Assembly: GCA_017430225.1 (NCBI GenBank)
Contig: JAFRNK010000008.1
Location: 1 to 38,587 of the forward strand
Reading direction: 5' to 3'
DNA: 38,587 bases
DNA from: Clostridia bacterium
GTDB lineage: Bacteria > Bacillota > Clostridia > Christensenellales > Aristaeellaceae
The notes beneath the pieces were generated by a model, which ran no database searches, had not been told where the DNA came from, and saw only the letters and a program-made list of their open reading frames with translations. A program made the position numbers and the translations under genes. Positions 29,509-38,390 of the stretch are shown piece by piece. Each line of letters opens with the position of its first letter. Position 1 is the stretch's first letter.

Positions 29509-30759
29509 ATGAAAAAAACATTGGCTCTTGTGCTTGCGGCGATGATGATGCTTTCGCTGCTGGCCATTCCCGCCCTGGCGGAAGATCAGGTGCTCAAGAT
29601 TGTCACCTGGGACGCCACCACCACCCCGTACCTCGACGCTCAGAAAGCTGCGTTCGAGGCGTCCCATCCCGGAGTCACCATCGAGTATATCGACGTTGCC
29701 TCCCAGGACTTCTTTGTGAAGACCACCACCATGCTGGAAGGCGGAGATAAGAGCGACATCTTCATGGTCAAGGAAGTTCCGGACCTGATCAACTGGGTTG
29801 CCCAAGGTTTCGCCGCTCCCCTGAACGAATGTGTTGCGGCCAGCAATTATGACCTGGCCGGTTTCGCCGGTACCGAGCAGAACTACGCCGTAGACGGCGA
29901 ACTCTACGCCATCCCCTTCCGCAGCGACTTCTGGGTCCTGTTCTACAACAAGGATCTGTTTGACGCCGCACAGGTGGAATATCCCACCAACGACATCACC
30001 TGGGACGCCTACGCTGAACTGGCGAAGAAGCTGGCCGATCCCGAAAAGGATATCTACGGCACCTACTACCACACGTGGCTGTCCGCGGTCGCTAACTGGA
30101 CCGTAGCCGACGCCAAGAACACCCTGGCTGACGGCGAGTACAGCGACCTGCTCTACTTCTACAAGCTCTACCAGGATTTGGAAGACGCCGGCGCCTGCCC
30201 CGCTTTCGCTGAGCAGAAAGCCGCCAACCTTCATTACAAGAGCTCCTTCTATAAGGGGAATATCGCCATGCTGCCCATGGGCTACTGGTTCGTATCCTCC
30301 CTGATCAACGATATGGCTTCTGGCGAATGCACCCCCTTCAACTGGGGCATCGTATCCGTCCCGCACCTGGACGGCGTGCCTGCCGGTTCCTCCTTCGGCA
30401 ACCTGACCGGCGCCATGATCAACGCGAAGTCTGAGAACAAGGATCTGGCCTGGGAGTACATTTCCTGGCTGGGTGGTGAGGAAGGCTCCGCTGCCACTGC
30501 TTCCACCGGCACCCGTCCCGCCCTGGCGACCGACAGCGTCGTTTCTGTGCTCGCCTCCGTGGAAGGCTTCCCGGCTGACGACAACAGCAAGGCTGCCCTG
30601 AAACCCGTCTTTGTCGGTATGGAATGGCCGGTCGTGGACAAGGTCAACGACATCAAGAGCATCGTGAATGAAGTGCACACGCAGATCATGACCCGTGAAC
30701 TGACGCCCGAAGAAGGCGTGGAAGAAATGAACGAACGTGTGGGAGACCTCTTCAAGTAA
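29509..30759 (+). CDS. Sugar ABC transporter substrate-binding protein 3
   Basis: 416 residues. The signal peptide (MKKTLALVLAAMMMLSLLAIPALA) ends in a type I site, with no lipobox cysteine. LKIVTWDATTTPYLDAQKAAF, KSDIFMVKEVPDLINW and YAIPFRSDFWVLFYNKDLF are CUT1 binder motifs; the last resembles binders next to uronate and rhamnogalacturonan enzymes. GGAGG precedes the ATG. It heads operon 3 and should deliver uronic-acid oligosaccharides to permeases 3a and 3b. Confidence 0.9.
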   Translation: MKKTLALVLAAMMMLSLLAIPALAEDQVLKIVTWDATTTPYLDAQKAAFEASHPGVTIEYIDVASQDFFVKTTTMLEGGDKSDIFMVKEVPDLINWVAQGFAAPLNECVAASNYDLAGFAGTEQNYAVDGELYAIPFRSDFWVLFYNKDLFDAAQVEYPTNDITWDAYAELAKKLADPEKDIYGTYYHTWLSAVANWTVADAKNTLADGEYSDLLYFYKLYQDLEDAGACPAFAEQKAANLHYKSSFYKGNIAMLPMGYWFVSSLINDMASGECTPFNWGIVSVPHLDGVPAGSSFGNLTGAMINAKSENKDLAWEYISWLGGEEGSAATASTGTRPALATDSVVSVLASVEGFPADDNSKAALKPVFVGMEWPVVDKVNDIKSIVNEVHTQIMTRELTPEEGVEEMNERVGDLFK

Positions 30760-30777
30760 GAAGTGGTAATCTCTTCC

Positions 30778-30822
30778 GCGGGCAGGAAAGGCTCTGCCGT
30801 TTCTGCCCGCTTTGTCTTTTTT
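30778..30822 (+). terminator. Attenuator between binding protein 3 and permease
   Basis: GCGGGCAG (30778-30785) pairs with CTGCCCGC (30803-30810), followed by TTTGTCTTTTTT. A good intrinsic terminator 18 bp after the stop, but the operon continues, so read-through must occur. Confidence 0.75.
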
Positions 30823-30853
30823 CAGGTCCGCGCCGCTGGTGCGGACCTGAAAA
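30819..30853 (+). other. Second intercistronic hairpin, 13-bp perfect stem
   Basis: TTTTCAGGTCCGC (30819-30831) pairs with GCGGACCTGAAAA (30841-30853). Its 5' arm overlaps the T tract of the preceding terminator, so the two structures could be alternatives. Confidence 0.6.
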
Positions 30854-30908
30854 GGGACAGAGCGCGTTCCCTCTTTTAAGCAACACAGAGAAAGGGCTGA
30901 ACCGAACC

Positions 30909-31865
30909 ATGACCACCGCAGCACGGACAGAGGAGAGTCCCGCCGCGCGCAGGAGCCGGCGCAGAAAGACGCTGGTCGCCTATTCCTTCCTGGCGCCCAA
31001 CTTCCTGGGATTTGCAATCTTTACCCTGGTGCCTGTCCTTCTTGCCGTCGCCCTCTCCTTCTTTGAATGGAACGGCGGGGATATCTCCCGGATCCGGTTC
31101 GTCGGATTCGATAACTATGCCAATATTTTCAACGTCTCCAAGGTGGCGGAAAAGGGAATCGGATATTTCTTCAACCGTGTGGACCTGGGAATCGCCATGA
31201 AGAACACGGTGTTTTACACCGTGGTAACCGTTCCGCTGACCATCGCCTGCGCCCTGGCTCTGGCGATGCTGCTGAACAAAGTCCGCGGCGCCGTGGTTCT
31301 CCGGGCAGTCTTTTTCTTCCCTTACGTCGCCTCCATGGTCGCCATATGCGTCTGTTGGTCCTTCATGCTGATGAAGAATGGCCCGATCAACCAGATGCTC
31401 ATGGCCCTGGGCGTCAATTACAACAAATCCTGGACCGCCGACAGCACCATGGCAATCTGGTCCATCATCCTCGTCAGCGTCTGGCGGAACATGGGCTACT
31501 ACATGGTCATCTACCTGGCGGCCCTCCAGGGCGTACCGCGTGAGCTGCTGGAAGCTGCTACGGTGGACGGCGCCGGAAGGTGGAAGCAGTTCATCCACGT
31601 GACCCTTCCACAGCTGCGGCCTACCACCTTCTTCGTTTCCGTCATGATGGTCATCTCCTGCTTTAAAATTTACGATGTGGTGGCTATTATGACCGACGGA
31701 GGCCCCGGCCGCGCCACCAAGATGCTGGTTACGTATATCTATGACGAAGCCTTCGCGAAGATCCGGTACGGCCAGGCAAGCGCCATTGCCATGATCCTGC
31801 TGATCATTGTTCTTGCCGTCACTATTATCCAGTTCCGGTCCGAGAAGAAATTTTCTGCCGACTGA
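30909..31865 (+). CDS. Sugar ABC transporter permease 3a (MalF type)
   Basis: 318 residues. A basic N-terminal tail (ARRSRRRKTLVAY) is followed by six membrane segments. EAA loop: EAATVDGAGRWKQF. The ribosome site is weak (AAAGGG about 12 bases upstream). Partner of permease 3b, 17 bp downstream. Confidence 0.92.
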   Translation: MTTAARTEESPAARRSRRRKTLVAYSFLAPNFLGFAIFTLVPVLLAVALSFFEWNGGDISRIRFVGFDNYANIFNVSKVAEKGIGYFFNRVDLGIAMKNTVFYTVVTVPLTIACALALAMLLNKVRGAVVLRAVFFFPYVASMVAICVCWSFMLMKNGPINQMLMALGVNYNKSWTADSTMAIWSIILVSVWRNMGYYMVIYLAALQGVPRELLEAATVDGAGRWKQFIHVTLPQLRPTTFFVSVMMVISCFKIYDVVAIMTDGGPGRATKMLVTYIYDEAFAKIRYGQASAIAMILLIIVLAVTIIQFRSEKKFSAD

Positions 31866-31882
31866 GAAAGGAGAAAAGTGGT

Positions 31883-32749
31883 ATGGAACAGGCTTTTCAC
31901 ACAAAAGCAATCCACCGGGACAATCCGGCGGCCCATCGGATCCTGAAGGCCGTTGTCTATATTCTGCTGCTGGCCATGGCGTTCTTCACGCTGATTCCCT
32001 TTGCCTGGATGCTCTTCTCCTCCTTCAAGCTGGAACGGGAGGTCTTCTCATATCCGATGACCTGGCTGCCGGAAACTTGGCACTGGGAAAACTATTCCCT
32101 GATCTGGCAGAAGGTTTCCCTGCTGACGTATTTCAAAAACACCGCTTTCATCGCCGTCGTTGTCACATTCCTGCAGACCCTGACTTCTTCCTTTGCCGCC
32201 TACGCCTTCGCGAAGCTGGAGTTCCGTGGGCGGGATGCCCTTTTCCTGGCCTATATCGGTACCATCGCGATTCCATGGCAGGCCTACATGCTACCCCAGT
32301 TCATCATGATGCGTTCCATCGGGCTGTATGACACCCTGTGGGCCATGGTGGTCCTGCAGGCCTTTTCCGCCTTCGGCGTCTTCCTGATGCGGCAGTTCTA
32401 CCGCGGGATCCCCACCGACCTGTGCGAAGCCGCCCGGCTGGACGGGTTGAGCGAGTACGGCATCTGGGTCCGGATCATGCTGCCCCTGTCCAAGGCGGCC
32501 ATCGCCACCTTGGTCATCTTCACCTTCGTCAATACCTGGAACGACTTCATGGGACCCATGATCTACCTGACCCGTGATGAAAATAAGACCATCCAGGTTG
32601 GGCTGCGCCGCTTCATTCAGCAGTATTCCGCCGACTACCACCTGATCATGGCCGCCTCCCTCTGCTCTCTGGTTCCGGTTTCCATCGTATTCTTCTGCCT
32701 GCAGCGCTACTTTATCGAGGGCATCGCCACCAGCGGACTGAAGGGCTGA
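31883..32749 (+). CDS. Sugar ABC transporter permease 3b (MalG type)
   Basis: 288 residues, canonical length, six membrane segments. EAA loop: EAARLDGLSEYGIW. The C-terminus CLQRYFIEGIATSGLKG is a MalG-type ending. AAAGGAG precedes the ATG. No ATPase gene follows. Confidence 0.93.
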   Translation: MEQAFHTKAIHRDNPAAHRILKAVVYILLLAMAFFTLIPFAWMLFSSFKLEREVFSYPMTWLPETWHWENYSLIWQKVSLLTYFKNTAFIAVVVTFLQTLTSSFAAYAFAKLEFRGRDALFLAYIGTIAIPWQAYMLPQFIMMRSIGLYDTLWAMVVLQAFSAFGVFLMRQFYRGIPTDLCEAARLDGLSEYGIWVRIMLPLSKAAIATLVIFTFVNTWNDFMGPMIYLTRDENKTIQVGLRRFIQQYSADYHLIMAASLCSLVPVSIVFFCLQRYFIEGIATSGLKG

Positions 32750-32768
32750 TCAACCAACTGAAACTCTG

Positions 32769-32800
32769 CGCCGGACGCCTGCGCTGTCAGCCGTCCGGCG
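32769..32800 (+). other. Hairpin between permease 3b and lyase
   Basis: CGCCGGACG (32769-32777) pairs perfectly with CGTCCGGCG (32792-32800), 20 bp after the permease stop. No T tract, so probably an mRNA-stability element separating transporter from enzyme genes. Confidence 0.55.
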
Positions 32801-32817
32801 TCCTGTAAGGAGCGCTT

Positions 32818-34632
32818 ATGTTTGCTGAATTCCTGAACCGGCATCCGATCGTGGAACTGCTGGCCGATCCGCTTCCGCCGCTCTTTCCGGTTGCGGGCGA
32901 AGATGCCTGGAATGCGGTCATGCCTGAACACCGGGCTGAGATCACGGAACAAGCGAAGGCCTGGCGCGGCCAGCCTTATCCCATGCGCACGGCGTCCGGC
33001 TTCCTGGCTTTCGTGCGCGACGGCAGCCGGCAGGCGGACGAAAAGCCTTACTTTACCCGCCGCAGAAAGCTTTGCTGGCATGTGCTGGACGTGTGCCTCA
33101 ATGCGGAAGCGTCGCTGGACGAGGTGGTTGACGGGATCTGGTGCGTCTGTGAGGAAACCTCCTGGGTCATCTCCGCGCATAACGTGAACCCGATTCCCGG
33201 CGAGCCCGCAGCGCGGGATTATCCGCTGCCGGATAAGAATAAGCCCTATATCGATCTGTTCTCCGCGCAGACCGGCATGATCCTCTCGCTGACCGGGCAT
33301 CTGCTGGGGGAGAGGCTCGACGCCGTCAGCCCGCTGATCGCACAGCGGATCCGGGAGGAGATCGAAGCCCGCATCCTGCGGCCGTTCATGGAGCATGACG
33401 AGTTCTGGTGGATGGGCTTCCGGCGCAGCGACCTGAACAACTGGACGCCGTGGATCATCTCCAACATCATGGTCTGCGCCTGTCTGGCACCGACGGATCG
33501 TGAAAAGCTGGCCGCTCTGCTGGACCGTGCCTGCCGCATGCTGGACCGGTGGCTCGACGTAATGCCGGAGGACGGCGGCTGTGACGAAGGTGCGGGCTAC
33601 TGGAACATGGCCGGCGGTTCGCTGCTCGACTGCCTGGAGATCCTGGAAAAGGCGACCGGCGGCCGGATGACCTTCTGGCAGGACGAAAAGCTGCGTAATA
33701 TCCTCACCTTCCCCCTGAAAGCGGAAATCGGCGGCGGATGGTTCGTCAACTTTGCGGACTGCGATGCGCGGCCCTTCCTGTCCGGGGAGCGGCTGCAGTA
33801 CGCGGGGGAGAAGTTGGAAGATCCGGCGCTGGCCGCGATGGGCTGCCGCCTGCGCGGAACGCTGTCCCAGCAGCTGAACGACGTGCCGCACCTGACCAGG
33901 CTTCTGGACCTGCTCTTCCATCCGGCGGCGGAAGCGCTGCCGTCTGCGGCACCGGGAGATGTCTGGCTGCCCGGCCTGCAGCTGCGCGTCGTGCGGCGCG
34001 GAGGAATGACCTTGTGCTGCAAAGGCGGCCACAACGGCGAAAATCACAACCACAACGACGTCGGTTCCTTTATGCTGTATGCTGACGGTCAGCCGGTGAT
34101 CGTGGACGCTGGCAATATGGTGTATACCGCCAAGACATTTTCGGATCAGCGGTATACGTTATGGAATACACGGGCGGCATACCACAATCTGCCGCTGATC
34201 GGCGGCGAGGAACAGCAGCCTGGTACAGAGTTTGCGGCGCGTGACGTGCGCTGCCTGCCGGATGGGCTCATGCTGGACATCGCGGGCGCATACGGTTGGG
34301 AGGCAGGCGTGAAAAGCCTGCAAAGAACGCTCAGTATCATCGCAAACGACCTCTTCCTGCAGGACGAGATTGACCTGGTGCGCGAAGCGCCGGTGGCATG
34401 GGTGTTCATGTTCAGAGATCGGCCCGCTGTGAACGGGAGCGTCCTGAACTCAGGCGGGGTGTGTCTGGATATACCGGACGCGTTCGAATGCTCGGTTGAA
34501 GAGATCAAAGTCACCGACCCGCGGATGGCGCGGAATTATCCCGGCAGTTTGTGGCGTGTGCTGCTGACCGCGCCGGAAGCGAATCATTTTGATATCGTCT
34601 GGACCTTCAGGAGGGAGGAACGGCATGAATAA
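32818..34632 (+). CDS. Heparinase II/III-family polysaccharide lyase
   Basis: 604 residues. An alpha-helical toroid half (about 60-330) contains NNWTPW and DEGAGYWNMAGGS, motifs shared by alginate/heparin-type lyases. A beta-sandwich half begins near GGHNGENHNHNDVGSFMLY (about 402-420), the hallmark of the Heparinase_II_III family. Such enzymes beta-eliminate uronic-acid linkages and leave unsaturated sugars. There is no signal peptide, so it works in the cytoplasm on imported oligomers. The ATGAATAA overlap with the next gene implies coupled translation. The exact polymer (glycosaminoglycan, ulvan-like or other) is not determinable. Confidence 0.88.
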   Translation: MFAEFLNRHPIVELLADPLPPLFPVAGEDAWNAVMPEHRAEITEQAKAWRGQPYPMRTASGFLAFVRDGSRQADEKPYFTRRRKLCWHVLDVCLNAEASLDEVVDGIWCVCEETSWVISAHNVNPIPGEPAARDYPLPDKNKPYIDLFSAQTGMILSLTGHLLGERLDAVSPLIAQRIREEIEARILRPFMEHDEFWWMGFRRSDLNNWTPWIISNIMVCACLAPTDREKLAALLDRACRMLDRWLDVMPEDGGCDEGAGYWNMAGGSLLDCLEILEKATGGRMTFWQDEKLRNILTFPLKAEIGGGWFVNFADCDARPFLSGERLQYAGEKLEDPALAAMGCRLRGTLSQQLNDVPHLTRLLDLLFHPAAEALPSAAPGDVWLPGLQLRVVRRGGMTLCCKGGHNGENHNHNDVGSFMLYADGQPVIVDAGNMVYTAKTFSDQRYTLWNTRAAYHNLPLIGGEEQQPGTEFAARDVRCLPDGLMLDIAGAYGWEAGVKSLQRTLSIIANDLFLQDEIDLVREAPVAWVFMFRDRPAVNGSVLNSGGVCLDIPDAFECSVEEIKVTDPRMARNYPGSLWRVLLTAPEANHFDIVWTFRREERHE

Positions 34633-36430
34633 ACCGGTGCAATATTCCCTGCGGACCCGGCAGGAACTGGTGGATGCGGCAGTCAGGATGATCGATCCGC
34701 TGGTATCCTGCCTGACGCCGGGCAAGGCCCGGATGATCGTCGGGGAGGGCTCGGCCCACTACCCGGAAGACGTGGCGGGCATGGAGGGCTTCTCCCGTGT
34801 GCTCTGGGCGCTGGTGCCCATGATGATCGGCAAGTGCCCGGAAGCGGAACCGTACTGGCGCTTGTGGCGGGAAGGCCTGATCAACGGCACCGACCCCGAT
34901 CATGAGGAGTACTGGGGCGACATCCACGACTATGATCAGCGGATGGTGGAGATGGCGGTCATCGGCACCGGACTCTGTTTCCTGCCGGACCGGTTCTACG
35001 GCGAGCTGACGGCTGAGCAGCAGGGCAACCTCTACCGCTGGCTGAACCAGATCAACCTCTACGACATGCCGAAAAACAACTGGCGTTATTTCCGCATCCT
35101 GGTCAATACCGGGTTCCTCAAGGTCGGACTGCCGGTGGACGAGGCTCGGCTCAAGGAAGACCTGGACATGATGGAAGGCCACTATGTGGGTGACGGCTGG
35201 TATTTTGACTATCCGACCAAGCGGGATTACTACACGATCTGGGGCTTCCATTACTACAGCCTGGTTTACGCGGCGGCCATGAAGGACGCGGATCCCGAGC
35301 GCTGCCGGCGGTTCATCGACCGGGCGAAACTGATCGCGCCGCGCTTTGCCTGCTGGTTCGACCGTGAGGGCCGCGCCCTGCCTTATGGCCGCAGCCTGAC
35401 CTACCGTTTTGCGCAGGGGAGCTTCTGGAGCGCTATGGCGTTTGCGGGCGTGACGGCGGACGGTCTCGGTTGGGGCGAGATGAAGGGGATGCTGCTCGGC
35501 AACCTGCGCTTCTGGCTGGGCATGCCGATCTTTGACCGCGGCGGGGCGCTGATGGTGGGCTACGGCTACCCCAACCTCTGCGCCGCAGAAGGGTACAACG
35601 CCCCCGGCTCCCCCTACTGGGGCATGAAAGCATTTTTCGCGCTGGCGTTGCCGGAGGATCATCCGTTCTGGCAGGCGGAAGAAAAACAGTATACGCCGCC
35701 GGCCAGATTCCTGGACGAGCAGGTGCGCCTGCTGCTGACCCGGGATGCGGAAAACCGCCAGGTGATCGCCTATACCGCTGGCAACCACGCCTGGGAGCAC
35801 ATGCACGAGGACGAGAAGTACGAGAAATTCGCTTATTCCACCCAGTTCGCCTTCTCCGTGATCAAGGAAGCCACGACCCTGCAGAAAGGCGCGTTCGATT
35901 CCATGCTGGCGGTCAAGCACGCCGGGAAAGACCTCTGGCACGGCCGGAGTGGGTGCGAGACCTTCGAATTGTCGGAGGACCAGATCACGTTCACCTGGTC
36001 GCCTATGGAAGGGGTCATGATCGATACCGTGATCGTGCCCGTCGGAATGTGGCATGTGCGCAAACACGTGATCCGTGCCGAGTTTCCCGTCGAGATTGCG
36101 GAAGGCGCCTTCGCCGTGCGCAGGGACTGGGCCGGCGTGCGCCTCTGCGACAGGATCGCTTCGGTTCTGAACGCGGATGAAAGCTGCGCTCAGGCCCACG
36201 GCGCATACGGCACCAGTGCCATCTTCGCGGTCAGAGGCTATGACAAGGGCGAAATGATCTGGCCTGAACCCAATACCAATCTGATGTGGCCGCGCACGGT
36301 GCTGCCGATGCTGCGCGCCGATCTGCCGGCAGGCGAAAGCACGCTGGTCTGCGCGGTTTACGCGGATGCGGGCGAAGCGCCGCAGGAATCCATCCCCCGG
36401 GAGGTGCAGAACATTGCAGAATCGTTATAA
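34625..36430 (+). CDS. DUF2264 protein, probable uronate-locus enzyme
   Basis: 601 residues from the ATG at 34625 (GGGAGG upstream, inside the lyase gene). An alpha/alpha-barrel-like N-terminal part (EGFSRVLWALVPMM, DIHDYDQRMVEMAVIG, PKNNWRYFRILVNTGF, VGDGWYFDYPTKRDYYTIWGF) matches DUF2264. I recall that DUF2264 members have been linked to a beta-glucuronidase glycoside hydrolase family, but I am not certain. Cytoplasmic, with no signal peptide. It overlaps lyase and GH88 genes on both sides, so its substrate is probably an intermediate of the same pathway. Confidence 0.8.
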   Translation: MNKPVQYSLRTRQELVDAAVRMIDPLVSCLTPGKARMIVGEGSAHYPEDVAGMEGFSRVLWALVPMMIGKCPEAEPYWRLWREGLINGTDPDHEEYWGDIHDYDQRMVEMAVIGTGLCFLPDRFYGELTAEQQGNLYRWLNQINLYDMPKNNWRYFRILVNTGFLKVGLPVDEARLKEDLDMMEGHYVGDGWYFDYPTKRDYYTIWGFHYYSLVYAAAMKDADPERCRRFIDRAKLIAPRFACWFDREGRALPYGRSLTYRFAQGSFWSAMAFAGVTADGLGWGEMKGMLLGNLRFWLGMPIFDRGGALMVGYGYPNLCAAEGYNAPGSPYWGMKAFFALALPEDHPFWQAEEKQYTPPARFLDEQVRLLLTRDAENRQVIAYTAGNHAWEHMHEDEKYEKFAYSTQFAFSVIKEATTLQKGAFDSMLAVKHAGKDLWHGRSGCETFELSEDQITFTWSPMEGVMIDTVIVPVGMWHVRKHVIRAEFPVEIAEGAFAVRRDWAGVRLCDRIASVLNADESCAQAHGAYGTSAIFAVRGYDKGEMIWPEPNTNLMWPRTVLPMLRADLPAGESTLVCAVYADAGEAPQESIPREVQNIAESL

Positions 36431-37523
36431 CGAAGCTTTTCGGAAAGCGGCGGAAAAATACCGCCGGACCGCGCCGCTGGCTGCAGAAACGGGCATCATC
36501 CCCTACAAGAGCGAGAACGGGCAGTGGATTCCCTCCCCTTATGCCGGAAACGGCTGGTGGACGGGCGGCTTCTGGCCGGGCCTCATGTGGCAGCTGTACG
36601 CGGCGGAAAAGGACGGCTTTTTCATGGACGAGGCGCGCCGGACGCAGGCGCTGCTCATCGATCAGTTCCGGGTCTTCCGGGAACTCAATCACGACGTAGG
36701 ATTCATGTACCTGCTTTCCTGCGGCGCGGATTACAAGCTGACCGGGGACGGACAGGCGCGCACGGACACGCTCCACGCCGCGAGCCTGATGATGGGCCGC
36801 TTCAACCCCGCGGGCTTCATCCGCGCGTGGGACGGCCCCGACAGGACGGGATACGCCATCATCGACTGCATGATGAACCTGAGCCTGCTCTACTGGGCGT
36901 CCCGCCAGACGGGCGACCCGCGCTTTGCGCATGTGGCGGATATCCACGCTCACACGGCGCTTCGAGAATTCATCCGTCCGGACGGATCAGTCAGCCACAT
37001 CATCGAATTCGATCCGGAAACCGGTTCGCGCGTATGCGAACACGCGGGTCAGGGTTATGCACTCGGCACCCAATGGAGCCGCGGTCAGGCTTGGGGCCTG
37101 TACGGCTTCACGCTGGCATATGTGAACACGAAGAATCCGGAGTACCTGGAGGCCGCTGAAAAAATCGCCGCCAACTTTGCCGCGCACATCCGCGAAGACG
37201 GCCTGACAGACTGCGATTTCTGCCAGCCGGACACCGAGGAGAGACTGGACAACATCGCCGGCGCGATCGCCGCCTGCGGTTTCCTGGAGCTGGAAAAGCT
37301 GACCGGGAACGATTCGTACCGCATCGCGGCGCTCCGTCTTGTGGATGGTCTGCTGGACCATTGCTGCGACTGGACGGACGCGTGCTGCGGCCTGCTGACG
37401 CACTGCACCGCCAGTTACCATGATGACGGCGCGGGCCGGCACACGAATATCGTGTATGGGGATTATTTCCTCGTGGAGGCGCTGGCGAAACTCTGCGGGA
37501 CGGACCCGATGCTGTGGGTGTGA
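36414..37523 (+). CDS. GH88 unsaturated glucuronyl hydrolase
   Basis: 369 residues from TTG at 36414. GGGAGGTG lies eight bases upstream and inside the previous gene; an ATG at 36366 has no site. The alpha6/alpha6-barrel family is recognised by YAGNGWWTGGFWPGLMWQLY (43-62), NHDVGF (D94) and GYAIIDCMMNL (D151). D94 and D151 correspond to the two catalytic aspartates of characterised unsaturated glucuronyl hydrolases. WSRGQAWGLYGF is also typical. It hydrates and releases the delta-4,5 uronate made by the lyase. Cytoplasmic. Confidence 0.93.
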   Translation: MQNRYNEAFRKAAEKYRRTAPLAAETGIIPYKSENGQWIPSPYAGNGWWTGGFWPGLMWQLYAAEKDGFFMDEARRTQALLIDQFRVFRELNHDVGFMYLLSCGADYKLTGDGQARTDTLHAASLMMGRFNPAGFIRAWDGPDRTGYAIIDCMMNLSLLYWASRQTGDPRFAHVADIHAHTALREFIRPDGSVSHIIEFDPETGSRVCEHAGQGYALGTQWSRGQAWGLYGFTLAYVNTKNPEYLEAAEKIAANFAAHIREDGLTDCDFCQPDTEERLDNIAGAIAACGFLELEKLTGNDSYRIAALRLVDGLLDHCCDWTDACCGLLTHCTASYHDDGAGRHTNIVYGDYFLVEALAKLCGTDPMLWV

Positions 37524-37525
37524 AC

Positions 37526-38302
37526 ATGATCAGGATCGAAGTCAAGTCTGCGGACGGCACGCTGCTGGCCTCCGCGGAGCATGAAAACGAAGCGCTCCTG
37601 TGTGTGGACCGCGAATACGAGCCGGGCGACGTGATCGTGATTTCCGGCGCGCAGCATATCGTGGCCCGGATGGACCAGGCCATGCCTGAGGGAGAGGTGT
37701 ACCTGCCGGAAGGAAGGATGACCTGGACCGTGCCTGCCGGGGAGCACCGCCTGGCCTACGCGCCGGGGACGTTCGAAGCGAAACGCCACGTGATCTCCGC
37801 GCGGCTGATGACGGACGCGGAAATTGCCGCGTGTCGGAATATTGCATGCAATCCGGCCGACCTGCGGGGGGATACGGATTTCTATCCTCACTGCACCGCG
37901 AATGTGGAGACCCGGAATGAAGCCTGCTTCTGCGCCAGGAACGTGATCGACGGGTACCGCCTGAACACCTTCCACGGCGAATGGCCGTTCCAGAGCTGGG
38001 GCATCGGCGCGCGGGAGGACGCCTGGTGCCTGCTGGATTTCGGGCGTACGGTCCGTGCGAAACGGATGGCGCTGACCCTGCGCGCGGATTTCCCGCACGA
38101 CGCTTACTGGGTGTCCGGCCACGCCGTCCTGTCTGACGGCACGGACATCGCGTTCCCGCTGCAAAAGACCGGCGACCGCCAGTACGTCGATTTGGGCGGC
38201 CGCGCGATCCGGTGGATGCGCCTTGAGCGGCTGAAGAAGAGCGACGACCCTTCTGCATTCCCCGCGCTGACGGAGTGGGAAGTGTACGGGATGGATGGAT
38301 AA
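37526..38302 (+). CDS. Probable F5/8-type (discoidin-like) accessory protein
   Basis: 258 residues from the ATG at 37526, two bases after the GH88 stop; the ribosome site is weak, so coupling is likely. No signal peptide. The C-terminal half (NVIDGYRLNTFHGEWPFQSWGIG, AWCLLDFGRTVRAKRMALTLR, ALTEWEVYGMDG) has the order of strands and the conserved Asp/Trp of F5/8 type C sugar-binding folds. The N-terminal half is a small beta domain (IRIEVKSADGTLLASA). I do not know a catalytic role; sugar binding or assistance to the lyase set is inference. Confidence 0.65.
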   Translation: MIRIEVKSADGTLLASAEHENEALLCVDREYEPGDVIVISGAQHIVARMDQAMPEGEVYLPEGRMTWTVPAGEHRLAYAPGTFEAKRHVISARLMTDAEIAACRNIACNPADLRGDTDFYPHCTANVETRNEACFCARNVIDGYRLNTFHGEWPFQSWGIGAREDAWCLLDFGRTVRAKRMALTLRADFPHDAYWVSGHAVLSDGTDIAFPLQKTGDRQYVDLGGRAIRWMRLERLKKSDDPSAFPALTEWEVYGMDG

Positions 38303-38390
38303 AACAGAGATTGGATCTTTGTAATCAGAGATTCTTGTGCTATAACGCGTAAGGAAAAAAGGCGCGGCCAACAGTCGAAATGCGTGTGAA

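Noticed and set aside
34607-36199. 530-aa minus-strand frame opposite the DUF2264 gene
   Set aside because: Same reason: antisense shadow without start site or motifs.
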